Positions 15,327-24,558 of a stretch of 62,020 nt of DNA are shown piece after piece (within the stretch, counting starts at the first letter, position 1; every line of letters begins with the position of its first letter). The position numbers and the translations under genes are program-made. The notes beneath the pieces were generated by a model. The model did not search any database and was not told where the DNA came from. It worked only from the letters and a program-made list of their open reading frames with translations. Source of the DNA: an uncultured Muribaculaceae bacterium. Its GTDB lineage: Bacteria; Bacteroidota; Bacteroidia; Bacteroidales; Muribaculaceae. Location: assembly GCA_910583795.1 (NCBI GenBank), contig CAJTZQ010000013.1:1-62020 (forward strand), read 5' to 3'.

Positions 15327-16376
15327 ATGAAAGATTTCAAAATATTACCTCTCGACAGATCCATCGAACCAGCTATAATCGACAAGATCAATTGTTTGAC
15401 CAAACCTAAAGGATCATTGGGATTTCTTGAAGGCCTTGCACTCCGGATCTCTCTAATTCAACATACTGAATCACCCAAACTATGCAAACCACACAACGTG
15501 TTGTTTGGTGGAGATCACGGTATAGTAGAGGAAGGGGTGACACTTTCTCCAAGAGAAGTCACTAAACAGCAGATGGTCCATTTTGCTATTGGCACATCAG
15601 GAATCAATTTCCTTTGTAATCAACATGGGTTTAAATTAGTCCTTGTAGATTCGGGAGTAGATTACGATTTTCCCCCTGAAATCGGAGTGATAGACAAAAA
15701 AATAGCAAAAGGGACAAAGAATTATCTCCATGAAGATGCAATGACTTTGGAAGAAATGAACGTTGCAATCGAAAGAGGTGCAGAAGTGGTAAGAAAAATA
15801 TACTCGGAGGGTTGCAATATAATCAGTTTCGGCGAAATGGGAAGCGGCAACACATCATCTTCCTCACTTTGGATGTCTATTTTCGGAAATATTCCATTAG
15901 ATAAGTGTGTGGGTGCGGGCGCAGGACTTTCATCAGAAGGTGTCAATCACAAATTATCTGTGCTTAAAGAATCTCTCAACAGACATGATTTAGAAGATTT
16001 GAGAAAACATCCTGAAAAAGCGTTGGCAGCTTATGGAGGGTTTGAAATGGTAATGGCGGTTGGAGGTATGCTACAGGCTGCAGAACTTAAAATGACCATT
16101 TTGCTCGACGGTTTTATAATGTCTGCATGTCTTCTTGCTGCTTCACAATTCAATCCTATAGTAAAAGATTACGTGATTTACGGACATGTGGGAGATGAAT
16201 CAGGTCATAAAAAATTACTTGAGATATTGGGAGGACGTCCGGTCTTGAATCTATCCATGCGGCTTGGAGAGGGTACAGGTGCCGTATGCGCCTATCCGAT
16301 AGTTGACTCAGCCGTAAGAATGATCAACGAGATGGACAATTTCACTGAAGGGAAAGTCACGAAATATTTCTCATGA
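15327..16376 (+). CDS. cobT: Nicotinate-nucleotide--dimethylbenzimidazole phosphoribosyltransferase
   Basis: 349 residues, normal length. It makes alpha-ribazole phosphate (or an analogue from another base) for the lower ligand of cobamides. Family blocks are clear: DKINCLTKPKGSLGFLE near the start, FGGDHGIVEEGVTLSPREVT, EMGSGNTSSSS, and near the end LNLSMRLGEGTGAVCAYPI, where the Glu of GEGTGA is the catalytic base. Its 3' end overlaps cobS by 4 bases (ATGA), so translation is probably coupled. Confidence 0.97.
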   Translation: MKDFKILPLDRSIEPAIIDKINCLTKPKGSLGFLEGLALRISLIQHTESPKLCKPHNVLFGGDHGIVEEGVTLSPREVTKQQMVHFAIGTSGINFLCNQHGFKLVLVDSGVDYDFPPEIGVIDKKIAKGTKNYLHEDAMTLEEMNVAIERGAEVVRKIYSEGCNIISFGEMGSGNTSSSSLWMSIFGNIPLDKCVGAGAGLSSEGVNHKLSVLKESLNRHDLEDLRKHPEKALAAYGGFEMVMAVGGMLQAAELKMTILLDGFIMSACLLAASQFNPIVKDYVIYGHVGDESGHKKLLEILGGRPVLNLSMRLGEGTGAVCAYPIVDSAVRMINEMDNFTEGKVTKYFS

Positions 16377-17149
16377 ACAAAAATATTGAACGCCCAATAG
16401 CGGCGCTGACAATGTTCACCAAACTTCCCTTATGGAAGATCTTCCCGAATATATCCGGTGAATCCTACCGTCATGTAGTGACGTGGTGGCCATTTGCCGG
16501 ATGGATTACAGGAGTCTTTTGTGGAGGATTATATTTGCTTCTGTCGTTAAGACTACCTTCATTACCTTCAGCGTTTCTCGCATTAGGAGGAAGATTGTTG
16601 CTTTCCGGAGGATATCACGAAGATGGACTCGCAGATTTTTTCGATGGGTTTGGAGGTGGCACAAGTAAGGAGAAGATACTCACCATCATGAAGGATTCTC
16701 ATATCGGCACATATGGTGTGATAGCCCTTATAATATTCATAGGGACATTCGTATCCTTAATGTCATCACTCCCCCCGTATATTGGTGCCTTGATGATAAT
16801 ATGCGCCGACCCATGGTCAAAATTTTGTTCAGGTAGGATGTTATCATTTCTCGAGTATGCAAGAAAAGATGCAACAGCTAAAAATTTAGCTGCATATCCT
16901 CGCCCCACAGCACCGGATACTTGCATTGCTCTTTGTTTCGCTGCGATACCTATAATTTTGACATGTATTTATCTAAATCAATTAGTCATACCTGTTATAT
17001 GTGGCGTAATAGGATCATCTATAACGACTGCCTTTCTTTTAATCTTCATGAAGAAAAAAATAGGAGGTTATACCGGTGATTGCTGTGGAGCCGTATATTT
17101 GATTGCAGAACTCGCATTTTGTCTCTTTTTTACAATATTATACCTATGA
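16373..17149 (+). CDS. cobS: Adenosylcobinamide-GDP ribazoletransferase (cobalamin synthase)
   Basis: 258 residues, polytopic inner-membrane enzyme that joins adenosylcobinamide-GDP and alpha-ribazole (phosphate). The magnesium-binding signature GGYHEDGLADFFDGFGGG lies near residues 77-94, after an early ALTMFTKLPLW typical of CobS. Hydrophobic segments run through the middle (TYGVIALIIFIGTFVSLM) and C-terminus. It overlaps cobT upstream and the phosphatase gene downstream by 4 bases each. Confidence 0.96.
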   Translation: MNKNIERPIAALTMFTKLPLWKIFPNISGESYRHVVTWWPFAGWITGVFCGGLYLLLSLRLPSLPSAFLALGGRLLLSGGYHEDGLADFFDGFGGGTSKEKILTIMKDSHIGTYGVIALIIFIGTFVSLMSSLPPYIGALMIICADPWSKFCSGRMLSFLEYARKDATAKNLAAYPRPTAPDTCIALCFAAIPIILTCIYLNQLVIPVICGVIGSSITTAFLLIFMKKKIGGYTGDCCGAVYLIAELAFCLFFTILYL

Positions 17150-17688
17150 AGCTCACGCTCGTACGACATACCGCCCCAGATGTTTCAAAAGGGGTATTTT
17201 ACGGAAAAACAGACGTGGATCTGAAACCTACATTTGAAATTGAAGCCGAAACTGTAAAGTCAAATTTGAAAGAGAAATCTTTCGATAAAGTTTTTTCAAG
17301 TCCACGCTCAAGGTGCCTGCGTCTCGCGAAATATTGTGGTTTCCCAGATCCTGTAATATCAGAGGACGTTGCAGAAATGGATTTCGGGAACTGGGAGATG
17401 ATGCATTTCAACGATATTACCGACGACAGCCTCTATGAGTATTTTGAAGACTGGAAAAATACACTTCCACCTGGAGGAGAGTCGTTCGTGCAGCATGGAG
17501 AAAGAGTCAAACGGTTTATCAACAGTTGCCTGAAACAGGATTTGGATTCAATACTTGTTTTCACTCATGGAGGAACAATTCTTCATGCCATGATTCTTCT
17601 CGGAGTAATCGACAATTCAAGACCATTTGATCACACTCCTGATTATGGTTCAATCATAGAATTGGAAATCAATAATTATTTATCTTGA
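17146..17688 (+). CDS. cobC: Alpha-ribazole phosphatase-type histidine phosphatase
   Basis: 180 residues from the ATG that overlaps the cobS stop (ATGA). A longer frame exists upstream but would run through cobS; this start puts the catalytic motif MKLTLVRHTAPD at the N-terminus as in the family. Histidine-phosphatase motifs: LVRHT (nucleophile His), SSPRSRCLRLA and HGGTILHAM. It removes the 5' phosphate of alpha-ribazole or of cobalamin phosphate, the last step of assembly. It is placed between cobS and cobQ. Confidence 0.92.
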   Translation: MKLTLVRHTAPDVSKGVFYGKTDVDLKPTFEIEAETVKSNLKEKSFDKVFSSPRSRCLRLAKYCGFPDPVISEDVAEMDFGNWEMMHFNDITDDSLYEYFEDWKNTLPPGGESFVQHGERVKRFINSCLKQDLDSILVFTHGGTILHAMILLGVIDNSRPFDHTPDYGSIIELEINNYLS

Positions 17689-17710
17689 TCAAGTAACTGC
17701 AGTAATAAAA

Positions 17711-19192
17711 ATGAAGAGACTCCATAATATTATGCTTGCTGGGACCGGAAGCGACGTAGGTAAAAGTGTAATTGCGACAGCATTATGCAGGATATTCCTT
17801 CAAGATGGTTTTCAACCAGCACCATTCAAGGCGCAAAACATGGCATTAAACTCATATGTAACGTCAGACGGCTTCGAAATTGGCAGGGCTCAGGCAGTGC
17901 AGGCTGAAGCATGCAAAATACCTTGTAGCTGCGAGATGAACCCTCTTTTGTTGAAACCTACTTCCGAGCATACATCACAAGTGGTATTACTCGGCAGACC
18001 CGTCGGCAATAGAAATGCCTGTGAATATTTCACATCAGAGGGCCGAGAACATCTTCGGGAAAAGGTACAGGGTGCATTCGACCGGCTTAAAGAAAAATTC
18101 AACCCGATCGTATTGGAAGGTGCCGGCAGTATATCAGAACTCAATCTTGCAGAAAGCGATCTTGTGAATATGCCTATGGCACGATATGCAAATGCAGATG
18201 TCATTTTGGTTGCCGACATTGACAGGGGAGGGGTATTCGCTTCTGCATACGGAAGTGTGAAACTTCAAACACCGGAAGATCAGAGAAGGATAAAAGGTAT
18301 AATAATTAATAAATTCCGCGGAGACCTTAAACTTTTTGAAAAAGGGAAGGAAATACTTGAAAATATATGCGGTATCCCTGTTCTGGGAGTCATCCCATAT
18401 TTTAACAACATTAACATCGAAGAGGAGGATTCAGTGTCTCTTGAAAAGAAGAATTTAAATGTTGAAAATACCGATAAAATCAAGATTGCAGTAGTCAAGC
18501 TGAAACACATATCCAATTTCACTGATTTTGACTGTCTCGAAAGAGATGACAGAACTTATCTGTATTATACAGATTCTCCGGACGAAATCATAAAAGCAGA
18601 TGTCATACTTCTACCGGGAACCAAATCTACAATCCCCGATTTAATCGACATTAAAAATTCTGGGGTTGCCGAAGCTATTATTCGTGCATTCCGGAATGGA
18701 AAGACCGTATGGGGAATATGCGGGGGATATCAAATGATGGGAGAATCAATTTCAGATCCGGAAGGGATAGAAGGAAAGAATTTAACAGTCGCAGGATTAG
18801 GATTACTGCCAACTTCGACAATTATTAAAGAGGATAAACTGACAAGACAAGTCTCGGCACAATTTCTTCCAACAAAAGACTTGATTGAAGGTTATGAGAT
18901 ACATTGTGGAGAAACAACACTTGCAGCAAGAATCTCTGCTGTCAACAAAATCGGCGATTTCAATGAAGGAGCCATCACATCAAACAAATGTCTGGGCACA
19001 TATCTTCATGGCATTCTCGATAATGAATCCGTTGTCAATTATCTTTTAAATTCCACCGGCAGTAAGATTGATCAAAAATCTTCACAGATGTCTAATTCAG
19101 AATATAAAGACATGCAATATGACTTACTTGCGGAGCATGTTAGAAAGTATCTTGATATCGATTTATTATATAAAATTTTAAGTAATGATTGA
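17711..19192 (+). CDS. cobQ: Cobyric acid synthase
   Basis: 493 residues, normal length. It amidates four side chains of adenosylcobyrinic a,c-diamide using glutamine and ATP. The N-terminal dethiobiotin-synthetase-like domain has the P-loop AGTGSDVGKSVIATALCR and the block FKAQNMALNSYVT. The C-terminal class I glutaminase domain has VWGICGGYQMMGE (nucleophile Cys) and LGTYLHGIL (His). It starts 22 bases after cobC and overlaps cobD by 8 bases. It shows that the operon can handle an intermediate before cobyric acid, although no ring-building gene is in the window. Confidence 0.97.
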   Translation: MKRLHNIMLAGTGSDVGKSVIATALCRIFLQDGFQPAPFKAQNMALNSYVTSDGFEIGRAQAVQAEACKIPCSCEMNPLLLKPTSEHTSQVVLLGRPVGNRNACEYFTSEGREHLREKVQGAFDRLKEKFNPIVLEGAGSISELNLAESDLVNMPMARYANADVILVADIDRGGVFASAYGSVKLQTPEDQRRIKGIIINKFRGDLKLFEKGKEILENICGIPVLGVIPYFNNINIEEEDSVSLEKKNLNVENTDKIKIAVVKLKHISNFTDFDCLERDDRTYLYYTDSPDEIIKADVILLPGTKSTIPDLIDIKNSGVAEAIIRAFRNGKTVWGICGGYQMMGESISDPEGIEGKNLTVAGLGLLPTSTIIKEDKLTRQVSAQFLPTKDLIEGYEIHCGETTLAARISAVNKIGDFNEGAITSNKCLGTYLHGILDNESVVNYLLNSTGSKIDQKSSQMSNSEYKDMQYDLLAEHVRKYLDIDLLYKILSND

Positions 19193-20198
19193 AGGACACG
19201 GCGACGATATATATAATCATAGACAAGATATCAAATCAAATTTCAGTACTAATATTTTCTGTAAAAGGAACAAAGGGCTGGAAAATCATTTGAAATCCTG
19301 TCTGCACACCATCTATAACTATCCGTCACCAGACGCAGCGCAGCTGAAAAATGTAATAGCTTATAAAGAAAACGTCTGCGATAAATCTATCGTCGTGACA
19401 TCCGGAGCCGTCGAAGCCATATACCTCATCGCTTCTGCGTTTTCAGGACATTCTTCAATTCTTTCCCCGTCATTCAGCGAATATGAAGATGCCTGCAAAA
19501 TGTATGGTCACAAAATAAGCCACTTCTCAGAATTAGTAGATATTAATCCGAAGGCAAATTTAGTGTGGATCTGCAATCCCAACAATCCGACAGGAAAGAT
19601 ATTCACATGTCATGAATTGGGAAAGATATTAAATCGCGATCAACAAAGATTAGTGATTATTGATCAAGCCTATGAAGATTATACATTCGAGAAAATGTTT
19701 GATTCGGATAGTGTCCTTAAATATCCAAATCTTGTCATTTTAAAATCTTTAACAAAGAAATTCTCACTTCCAGGTATGAGGATTGGATATCTTGTGGCAC
19801 ATCCTGACATATCAGAGAAAATCAGAAGAAGGATGATGCCGTGGTCCGTGAATTCGTTAGCCATAGAAGCCGCTCTTTACTGCTTCAATCATGAGAGTGA
19901 ATTTAAAGTAGACACGTCAACTTTGATTAATGAAAGATGTAAGATCGCCGAAAGATTACAGGAACGCGGAATAACCACTTTCGATTCCAAGACTAATTTC
20001 ATGCTATGTAGGCTTCCGTGGGGCACAGCAAACAGTCTTAAAAAGCATCTTATAGAAAAACATGGAATCTTAATTAGGGACGCTTCGAACTTCCATAGTC
20101 TTAACAAACAATATTTCAGAGTGGCTGCACAAGCAAAAGAAGAAAATGACAACCTTATAAAAGGGATAGAATCATGGCTCAAACAATATCAAAAATAA
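19185..20198 (+). CDS. cobD: Threonine-phosphate decarboxylase
   Basis: 337 residues, a PLP-dependent aspartate-aminotransferase-fold enzyme making aminopropanol phosphate for the cobamide linker. The start MIEGHGDDIYNHRQDIKSNF is characteristic. Other motifs: VVTSGAVEAIYLIAS, VWICNPNNPTGKIF, VIIDQAYEDYTF, and the PLP lysine in LKSLTKKFSLPGMRIGYL. It overlaps cobQ upstream (8 bases) and cbiB downstream (25 bases). The threonine kinase that would supply its substrate is not in this window. Confidence 0.95.
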   Translation: MIEGHGDDIYNHRQDIKSNFSTNIFCKRNKGLENHLKSCLHTIYNYPSPDAAQLKNVIAYKENVCDKSIVVTSGAVEAIYLIASAFSGHSSILSPSFSEYEDACKMYGHKISHFSELVDINPKANLVWICNPNNPTGKIFTCHELGKILNRDQQRLVIIDQAYEDYTFEKMFDSDSVLKYPNLVILKSLTKKFSLPGMRIGYLVAHPDISEKIRRRMMPWSVNSLAIEAALYCFNHESEFKVDTSTLINERCKIAERLQERGITTFDSKTNFMLCRLPWGTANSLKKHLIEKHGILIRDASNFHSLNKQYFRVAAQAKEENDNLIKGIESWLKQYQK

Positions 20199-21106
20199 TA
20201 GCAGTGGTGGCAGGTTGGATTCTTGACAGGTTGCTTGGAGATCCGACTTGTCTTCCTCATCCGGTTGTCGGTTTTGGGAAAGCAATATCTTTCTTCGAAA
20301 AACGGCTGAATAGAGGAAAGGGGAGAAGGATTAAAGGTGCATTCACTGCCTTTATTCTTATTATCACCACGTTTGTAGCATCATATATGATTTTGAGTTG
20401 GCTTTCAGTATATCCTTATGTCTATATAGTGGTATCAACAATTATTGTTTTCTTTTGTCTTGCCGGGAAAACTCTTGAAAAGGAAGTGACAGAGACTTTT
20501 AAAGCTTGTGAAAAATCGTTGGAAGATGGCAGGAAACAGGTTGCACGTATTGTAGGTAGAGACACTAAATCCCTTTCGGATCAAGAAGTGAAAGCCGCTG
20601 CCCTCGAAACTTTATCTGAAAATCTATCTGACGGAGTGATAGCCCCTCTATTCTGGTATGCTGTTCTTGGTGTTCCGGGAATTTTGACTTATAAAATGAT
20701 AAACACTCTTGATTCAATGATAGGATATAGAAATGAACGCTATCTCCAATTCGGAACGTTCGCAGCCAGGATTGACGACATTGCCAACTATATCCCGGCA
20801 CGGCTGACAGCTTTTATAATGCTTCTCGTCAGTGGGAGACTTAATCTTACAGGATTTGTAATGAAATATGGGAGAGCTCATCTAAGCCCTAATTCAGGCT
20901 ATCCGGAAGCAGCATTGGCAGGTATTCTTAATTGCAGATTCGGGGGTCCCCACGATTATTTCGGACAAACTGTATATAAACCTTATATAGGTAAGAACGA
21001 AAGAGCTTTCACTTTCAACGATGTCAAATCAGCAGTATGGATAAACAGGAAAAGTGAATTTCTAATGTTACTAATCACCACATCTATTATATTGTTGATT
21101 GGCTAA
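20174..21106 (+). CDS. cbiB: Adenosylcobinamide-phosphate synthase
   Basis: 310 residues, inner-membrane protein joining aminopropanol (phosphate) to cobyric acid. The N-terminus ILDRLLGDPTCLPHPVVGFG is the CbiB hallmark. ALETLSENLSDGVIAPLFWYAVLGVPG and LNTLDSMIGYRNERYLQFG-type blocks (here INTLDSMIGYRNERY) follow. Membrane segments lie near residues 55-100, 155-175, 205-225 and at the C-terminus. It overlaps cobD by 25 bases, the largest overlap in the operon, and is the last cob gene. Confidence 0.95.
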   Translation: MAQTISKIIAVVAGWILDRLLGDPTCLPHPVVGFGKAISFFEKRLNRGKGRRIKGAFTAFILIITTFVASYMILSWLSVYPYVYIVVSTIIVFFCLAGKTLEKEVTETFKACEKSLEDGRKQVARIVGRDTKSLSDQEVKAAALETLSENLSDGVIAPLFWYAVLGVPGILTYKMINTLDSMIGYRNERYLQFGTFAARIDDIANYIPARLTAFIMLLVSGRLNLTGFVMKYGRAHLSPNSGYPEAALAGILNCRFGGPHDYFGQTVYKPYIGKNERAFTFNDVKSAVWINRKSEFLMLLITTSIILLIG

Positions 21107-21168
21107 TATCTTTCATTTCAGACAATAAGATAAATTATTCTATATAATTATAAGTAAAGCTGAATAAT

Positions 21169-21199
21169 TTTGTAAGCAGAATATTTTTTGTTAAATTCG
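21169..21199 (+). promoter_or_regulatory. Promoter of the M3 peptidase gene
   Basis: TTTG at 21169-21172, 19 bases, TAAATTCG at 21192-21199 (one mismatch to TAnnTTTG), then about 20 bases to the ATG at 21220. Confidence 0.6.
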
Positions 21200-21219
21200 C
21201 ATATTAATAATTTGATAAT

Positions 21220-23364
21220 ATGTATAAATTCATTTTAGGATCAATGACCGCGATTTCATTGATGTCATGCGTGAATGAAGGAACCGGAGGACGAAGCAAT
21301 CCATTGCTGATTCCTTCTGGCGCACCTTTTCAAGCTGTTCCATTCGACAAAATCAGCACCGATGATTACGAAGAGGCAATTACCCAAGGCATTAAACTCC
21401 ACAATAAAGAGATAGATGCCATCGCTTCTTCCGATGATGAGCCTTCTTTCGAAAACACAATTGCAGCACTTGATCGGTCAGGAGTAGTTTTAAATGGAGC
21501 AGTACAGACACTTAGCAATCTTGATGCCGCCCTCGGAGACACTGTTCTGATGAATATCATGACAAAAGTCACCCCGATATTGTCTGAACATTCGACTAAC
21601 CTGCTTCTTAATGAAAAACTTTTTGAACGCATTAAAGCTGTCTACGATAAAAGAAATGAAAGAACTGATCTATCTTCTGAAGAACAGCGACTAATATCAG
21701 AAACCTACAGAAGCTTTGCGGAAAGCGGAGCCAATCTCAAAGGTGAAGCACGTGAGGAATTCAGGAAATTGAGTTCTCGGCTTTCTGATCTAAACGTGAA
21801 ATTCAGTCAAAATGTCACCAATGATATGGCAAATCCAAACCGTCGTCTATGGGTTAAGGAAGCAGACACAAAAGGTTTGCCGGAAAGCATAAAGAAAGCA
21901 TCGAGAGAAGCAGCACGCGAAGCATTAGAGTCAGAAGGGAAAACAGACAATCCATCACTATATCTTTTCACTATGTTTGCCCCGTCTTACAGTCCATTCA
22001 TGATGTATGCTGAAAACCGCGATCTTAGGGAAAAGCTTTATAAGATGTACAATTCCCGAAATATTGGAGGAGAATTCGATAACACCAATATATTAAAAGA
22101 TATCGCAAATATTCGCCTTCAGATTGCAAAACTAATGGGTAAAAAGAACTTTGCCGAATATCATCTGCAAGGCACAATGGCGGCAAACACCGATAATGTC
22201 ATGAATCTTCTTCAACAGCTTCGCAACAATTACATGGAGCCTATGAAAGAAGAGGTTGAAGAGATTCAAAAATTTGCAAGAAAAAGTGAAGGTGAGAAAT
22301 TCATGCTTAAACCATGGGATTATAGTTTCTGGTCAGATAAACTGAAGAATGCCAGATATGCATTTAATGACGAGGATCTTAAACCATACTTTGAACTTAA
22401 CAACACAATTTCCGGTGTCTTGGGATTAGCCACTAAATTATATGGTTATACTTTCAAAGAGAATAAGAATATCCCTGTCTATCATCCTGATGTAAAAGCA
22501 TTCGAAGTCTTCGAAAAAGACGGAAGTGTGCTTGGTATACTTTATGCCGACTTCTTTTACCGTGCAGGCAAATCTCCCGGAGCATGGATGACAGAATTCC
22601 GTCCTGAAACAAAAGATGATAAAGGGAACCGCACGTTACCTCTTATCTCAATCGTATGCAATTTCTCTAAGCCAGTAGGAAGCGAACCAGTTTTGCTCAC
22701 ACCCGGAGAAGTTGAAACATTCCTTCACGAATTTGGTCATGCACTTCACGGACTATCTTCTCAGGCAACATATGCATCTCTCAGCGGCACAAATGTCTAC
22801 CATGATTTCGTTGAATTGTTCTCTCAATTTAACGAAAACTATCTAACTGAAAAAGAATTTCTCGATGGATTTGCACGCCATTACAAAACAGGTGAGAAGT
22901 TGCCTGCAGAATTATTGGACAAATTTTTAAAAGCGCAGCAATATGGGGCTGCTTATGCATGCGTGCGTCAATTGGGATTCGGTTATCTTGACATGGCATA
23001 TCATACCATTGAAAATCCTTTGGAGGAAAATGTTGTTGTCGAAGAGTTCGAGAAAAAAGCTCAAGATCCCGTAAGAATATTTGAAGCTATCGACGGATGT
23101 GCAACATCGCCGTCTTTCGGTCATATATTTTCCGGAGGCTACGCAGCAGGTTATTATGGTTATAAATGGGCTGAAGTGCTTGATGCGGATGCCTTTGCCG
23201 AATTCAAGGAGCATGGTATATTCGACCAGACAACAGCCGGGAAATTCAAAAAAATGCTTCGAAGCGGTGGAACTGTGGATCCTATGGAGCTTTACAAAGA
23301 GTTCAGGGGCAAAGAACCTACTGTAGACGCTCTACTAAAAAGAGACGGAATTGAGAAGAATTGA
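21220..23364 (+). CDS. M3 family zinc metallopeptidase lipoprotein (Dcp/oligopeptidase A type)
   Basis: 714 residues. The signal ends ISLMSC, giving a lipoprotein Cys near residue 17, so the enzyme is anchored in the envelope. The zinc site is FLHEFGHALHGL (HExxH) near residue 508, with the downstream Glu in YHDFVELFSQFNENYL. The family blocks YADFFYRAGKSPGAWM and FSGGYAAGYYGYKWAEVLDADAF are present. M3 enzymes cleave short peptides; dipeptidyl carboxypeptidase activity is the usual assignment for this subgroup. It has its own promoter and a hairpin after its stop, so it is probably monocistronic. Confidence 0.93.
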   Translation: MYKFILGSMTAISLMSCVNEGTGGRSNPLLIPSGAPFQAVPFDKISTDDYEEAITQGIKLHNKEIDAIASSDDEPSFENTIAALDRSGVVLNGAVQTLSNLDAALGDTVLMNIMTKVTPILSEHSTNLLLNEKLFERIKAVYDKRNERTDLSSEEQRLISETYRSFAESGANLKGEAREEFRKLSSRLSDLNVKFSQNVTNDMANPNRRLWVKEADTKGLPESIKKASREAAREALESEGKTDNPSLYLFTMFAPSYSPFMMYAENRDLREKLYKMYNSRNIGGEFDNTNILKDIANIRLQIAKLMGKKNFAEYHLQGTMAANTDNVMNLLQQLRNNYMEPMKEEVEEIQKFARKSEGEKFMLKPWDYSFWSDKLKNARYAFNDEDLKPYFELNNTISGVLGLATKLYGYTFKENKNIPVYHPDVKAFEVFEKDGSVLGILYADFFYRAGKSPGAWMTEFRPETKDDKGNRTLPLISIVCNFSKPVGSEPVLLTPGEVETFLHEFGHALHGLSSQATYASLSGTNVYHDFVELFSQFNENYLTEKEFLDGFARHYKTGEKLPAELLDKFLKAQQYGAAYACVRQLGFGYLDMAYHTIENPLEENVVVEEFEKKAQDPVRIFEAIDGCATSPSFGHIFSGGYAAGYYGYKWAEVLDADAFAEFKEHGIFDQTTAGKFKKMLRSGGTVDPMELYKEFRGKEPTVDALLKRDGIEKN

Positions 23365-23382
23365 CCCGAATAATTATATAAT

Positions 23383-23419
23383 ATAAGGGGACGTATTCAA
23401 AATGAATCCGCCCCCTTAT
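23383..23419 (+). terminator. Hairpin after the M3 peptidase gene
   Basis: ATAAGGGG (23383-23390) pairs with CCCCTTAT (23412-23419), with an inner ATTC/GAAT pair. It starts 19 bases after the stop; the tail TTAAAAAG is not a strong T-run. Confidence 0.55.
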
Positions 23420-23434
23420 TAAAAAGCCAAAAAG

Positions 23435-23474
23435 AAACGCCCATTCCAAGCATTAAAGCTTAATGGGCGTTTTT
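23435..23474. terminator. Bidirectional terminator between M3 peptidase and rpoD
   Basis: Perfect 11-bp arms AAACGCCCATT (23435-23445) and AATGGGCGTTT (23462-23472), followed by a T-run on the plus strand and an A-run before the first arm, so it can serve both converging genes. Confidence 0.8.
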
Positions 23475-23517
23475 AAATATTCTCCCTCAGATGAATATAG
23501 GATTCAATATCCTTCTA

Positions 23518-24378
23518 TTATTCTCCCAGATAACTCTTTAGAAGTTTGCTCTTCTGACCTTTAAGACGCCGGATAGCCTTCTCCTTAATCTGACGTACAC
23601 GTTCACGAGTAAGATCAAATTTAGCACCGATCTCTTCAAGAGTCATTTCCTGACATCCGATACCGAAAAACATCTTTAAAATTTCGCGTTCACGATCATA
23701 AAGCTGTTTGAGGGCACGATCCACCTCCTTTGACAGACTCTCCTGATTCAAAGAAGAATCTGCCATCGGGCTGTCATCATTTGGCAGGACATCAAGAAGA
23801 GAATTATCTTCGCCGTCCACGAATGGAGCGTCTACAGAAATATGACGTCCGGATACTTTCAACGTGTCAGACACTTTGTCTACAGGCAGCCCAAGACGGT
23901 CAGCCAATTCTTCCGGAGACGGACGACGTTCGTTCTCCTGTTCAAATTTAGAGAGCTCCTTACTTATTTTATTTAGTGAACCGACCTGATTCAAAGGAAG
24001 ACGCACGATTCGACTTTGCTCGGCAAGAGCTTGAAGGATTGATTGGCGAATCCACCATACAGCGTAAGAAATGAATTTGAAACCACGGGTCTCATCAAAT
24101 TTCTGAGCTGCACGTATAAGTCCGAGATTACCTTCGTTGATAAGATCGGGGAGACTTAATCCTTGATTCTGATATTGCTTTGCTACTGAAACCACAAAAC
24201 GGAGATTAGCTCTTGTAAGCTTTTCTAATGCTGCATGATCTCCTTTTTTGATTCGCTGAGCGAGTTCCACCTCCTCACTTACTGAAATCAGTTCCTCACG
24301 GCCAATTTCCTGTAGATATTTATCAAGAGATGCGCTTTCGCGGTTGGTGATTGATTTTGTAATCTTTAGCTGTCTCAT
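23518..24378 (-). CDS. rpoD: Primary RNA polymerase sigma factor (Bacteroidetes RpoD type)
   Basis: 286 residues starting MRQLKITKSITNRESASLDKY, the typical short N-terminus of the Bacteroidetes housekeeping sigma, lacking region 1.1. Region 1.2-2 is intact (ANLRFVVSVAKQYQNQGLSL, DLINEGNLGLIRAAQKFD, FKFISYAVWWIRQSI), as are region 3 and region 4 (REREILKMFFGIG, LTLEEIGAKF-like EMTLEEIGAKFDLTRERVRQ). The ATG at 24378 is chosen over an upstream one at 24441 because the preceding 21 residues are not part of the family and a GGAAGGGAAT ribosome-site-like stretch lies just before it. It recognises the TTG/TAnnTTTG promoters seen throughout this window. Confidence 0.96.
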   Translation of the reverse strand: MRQLKITKSITNRESASLDKYLQEIGREELISVSEEVELAQRIKKGDHAALEKLTRANLRFVVSVAKQYQNQGLSLPDLINEGNLGLIRAAQKFDETRGFKFISYAVWWIRQSILQALAEQSRIVRLPLNQVGSLNKISKELSKFEQENERRPSPEELADRLGLPVDKVSDTLKVSGRHISVDAPFVDGEDNSLLDVLPNDDSPMADSSLNQESLSKEVDRALKQLYDREREILKMFFGIGCQEMTLEEIGAKFDLTRERVRQIKEKAIRRLKGQKSKLLKSYLGE

Positions 24379-24436
24379 ATTCCCTTCCAAAAATTGTTGC
24401 GGTTTGACAGATAAATCCGCCAAACACATAGGATTG

Positions 24437-24448
24437 GGCACTTGTGCC
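24437..24448. promoter_or_regulatory. Short dyad upstream of rpoD
   Basis: GGCAC-TT-GTGCC is a perfect inverted repeat 59 bases before the rpoD start codon. It may be an operator or a leader hairpin; the repeat is short and the role is not shown by sequence. Confidence 0.3.
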
Positions 24449-24492
24449 TAAATTTAAACGCAGACCTCGCTCGAATGTTGTATAAATAATCT

Positions 24493-24539
24493 AAAAAAAT
24501 AATCTGCCGACATAGAAATATGAATCGGCAGATTATTTT
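24493..24539 (-). terminator. Terminator of the degP/htrA gene
   Basis: 14-bp perfect arms at 24497-24510 and 24525-24538 (core AATCTGCCGA / TCGGCAGATT), followed on the minus strand by seven T residues. Strong factor-independent terminator 20 bases after the stop. Confidence 0.88.
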
Positions 24540-24558
24540 AGTATATTTCAAACTTATT

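Noticed and set aside
17080..17145. Longer N-terminus for the alpha-ribazole phosphatase
   Set aside because: It would lie inside cobS; the ATG overlapping the cobS stop places the catalytic LVRH motif at the usual position.
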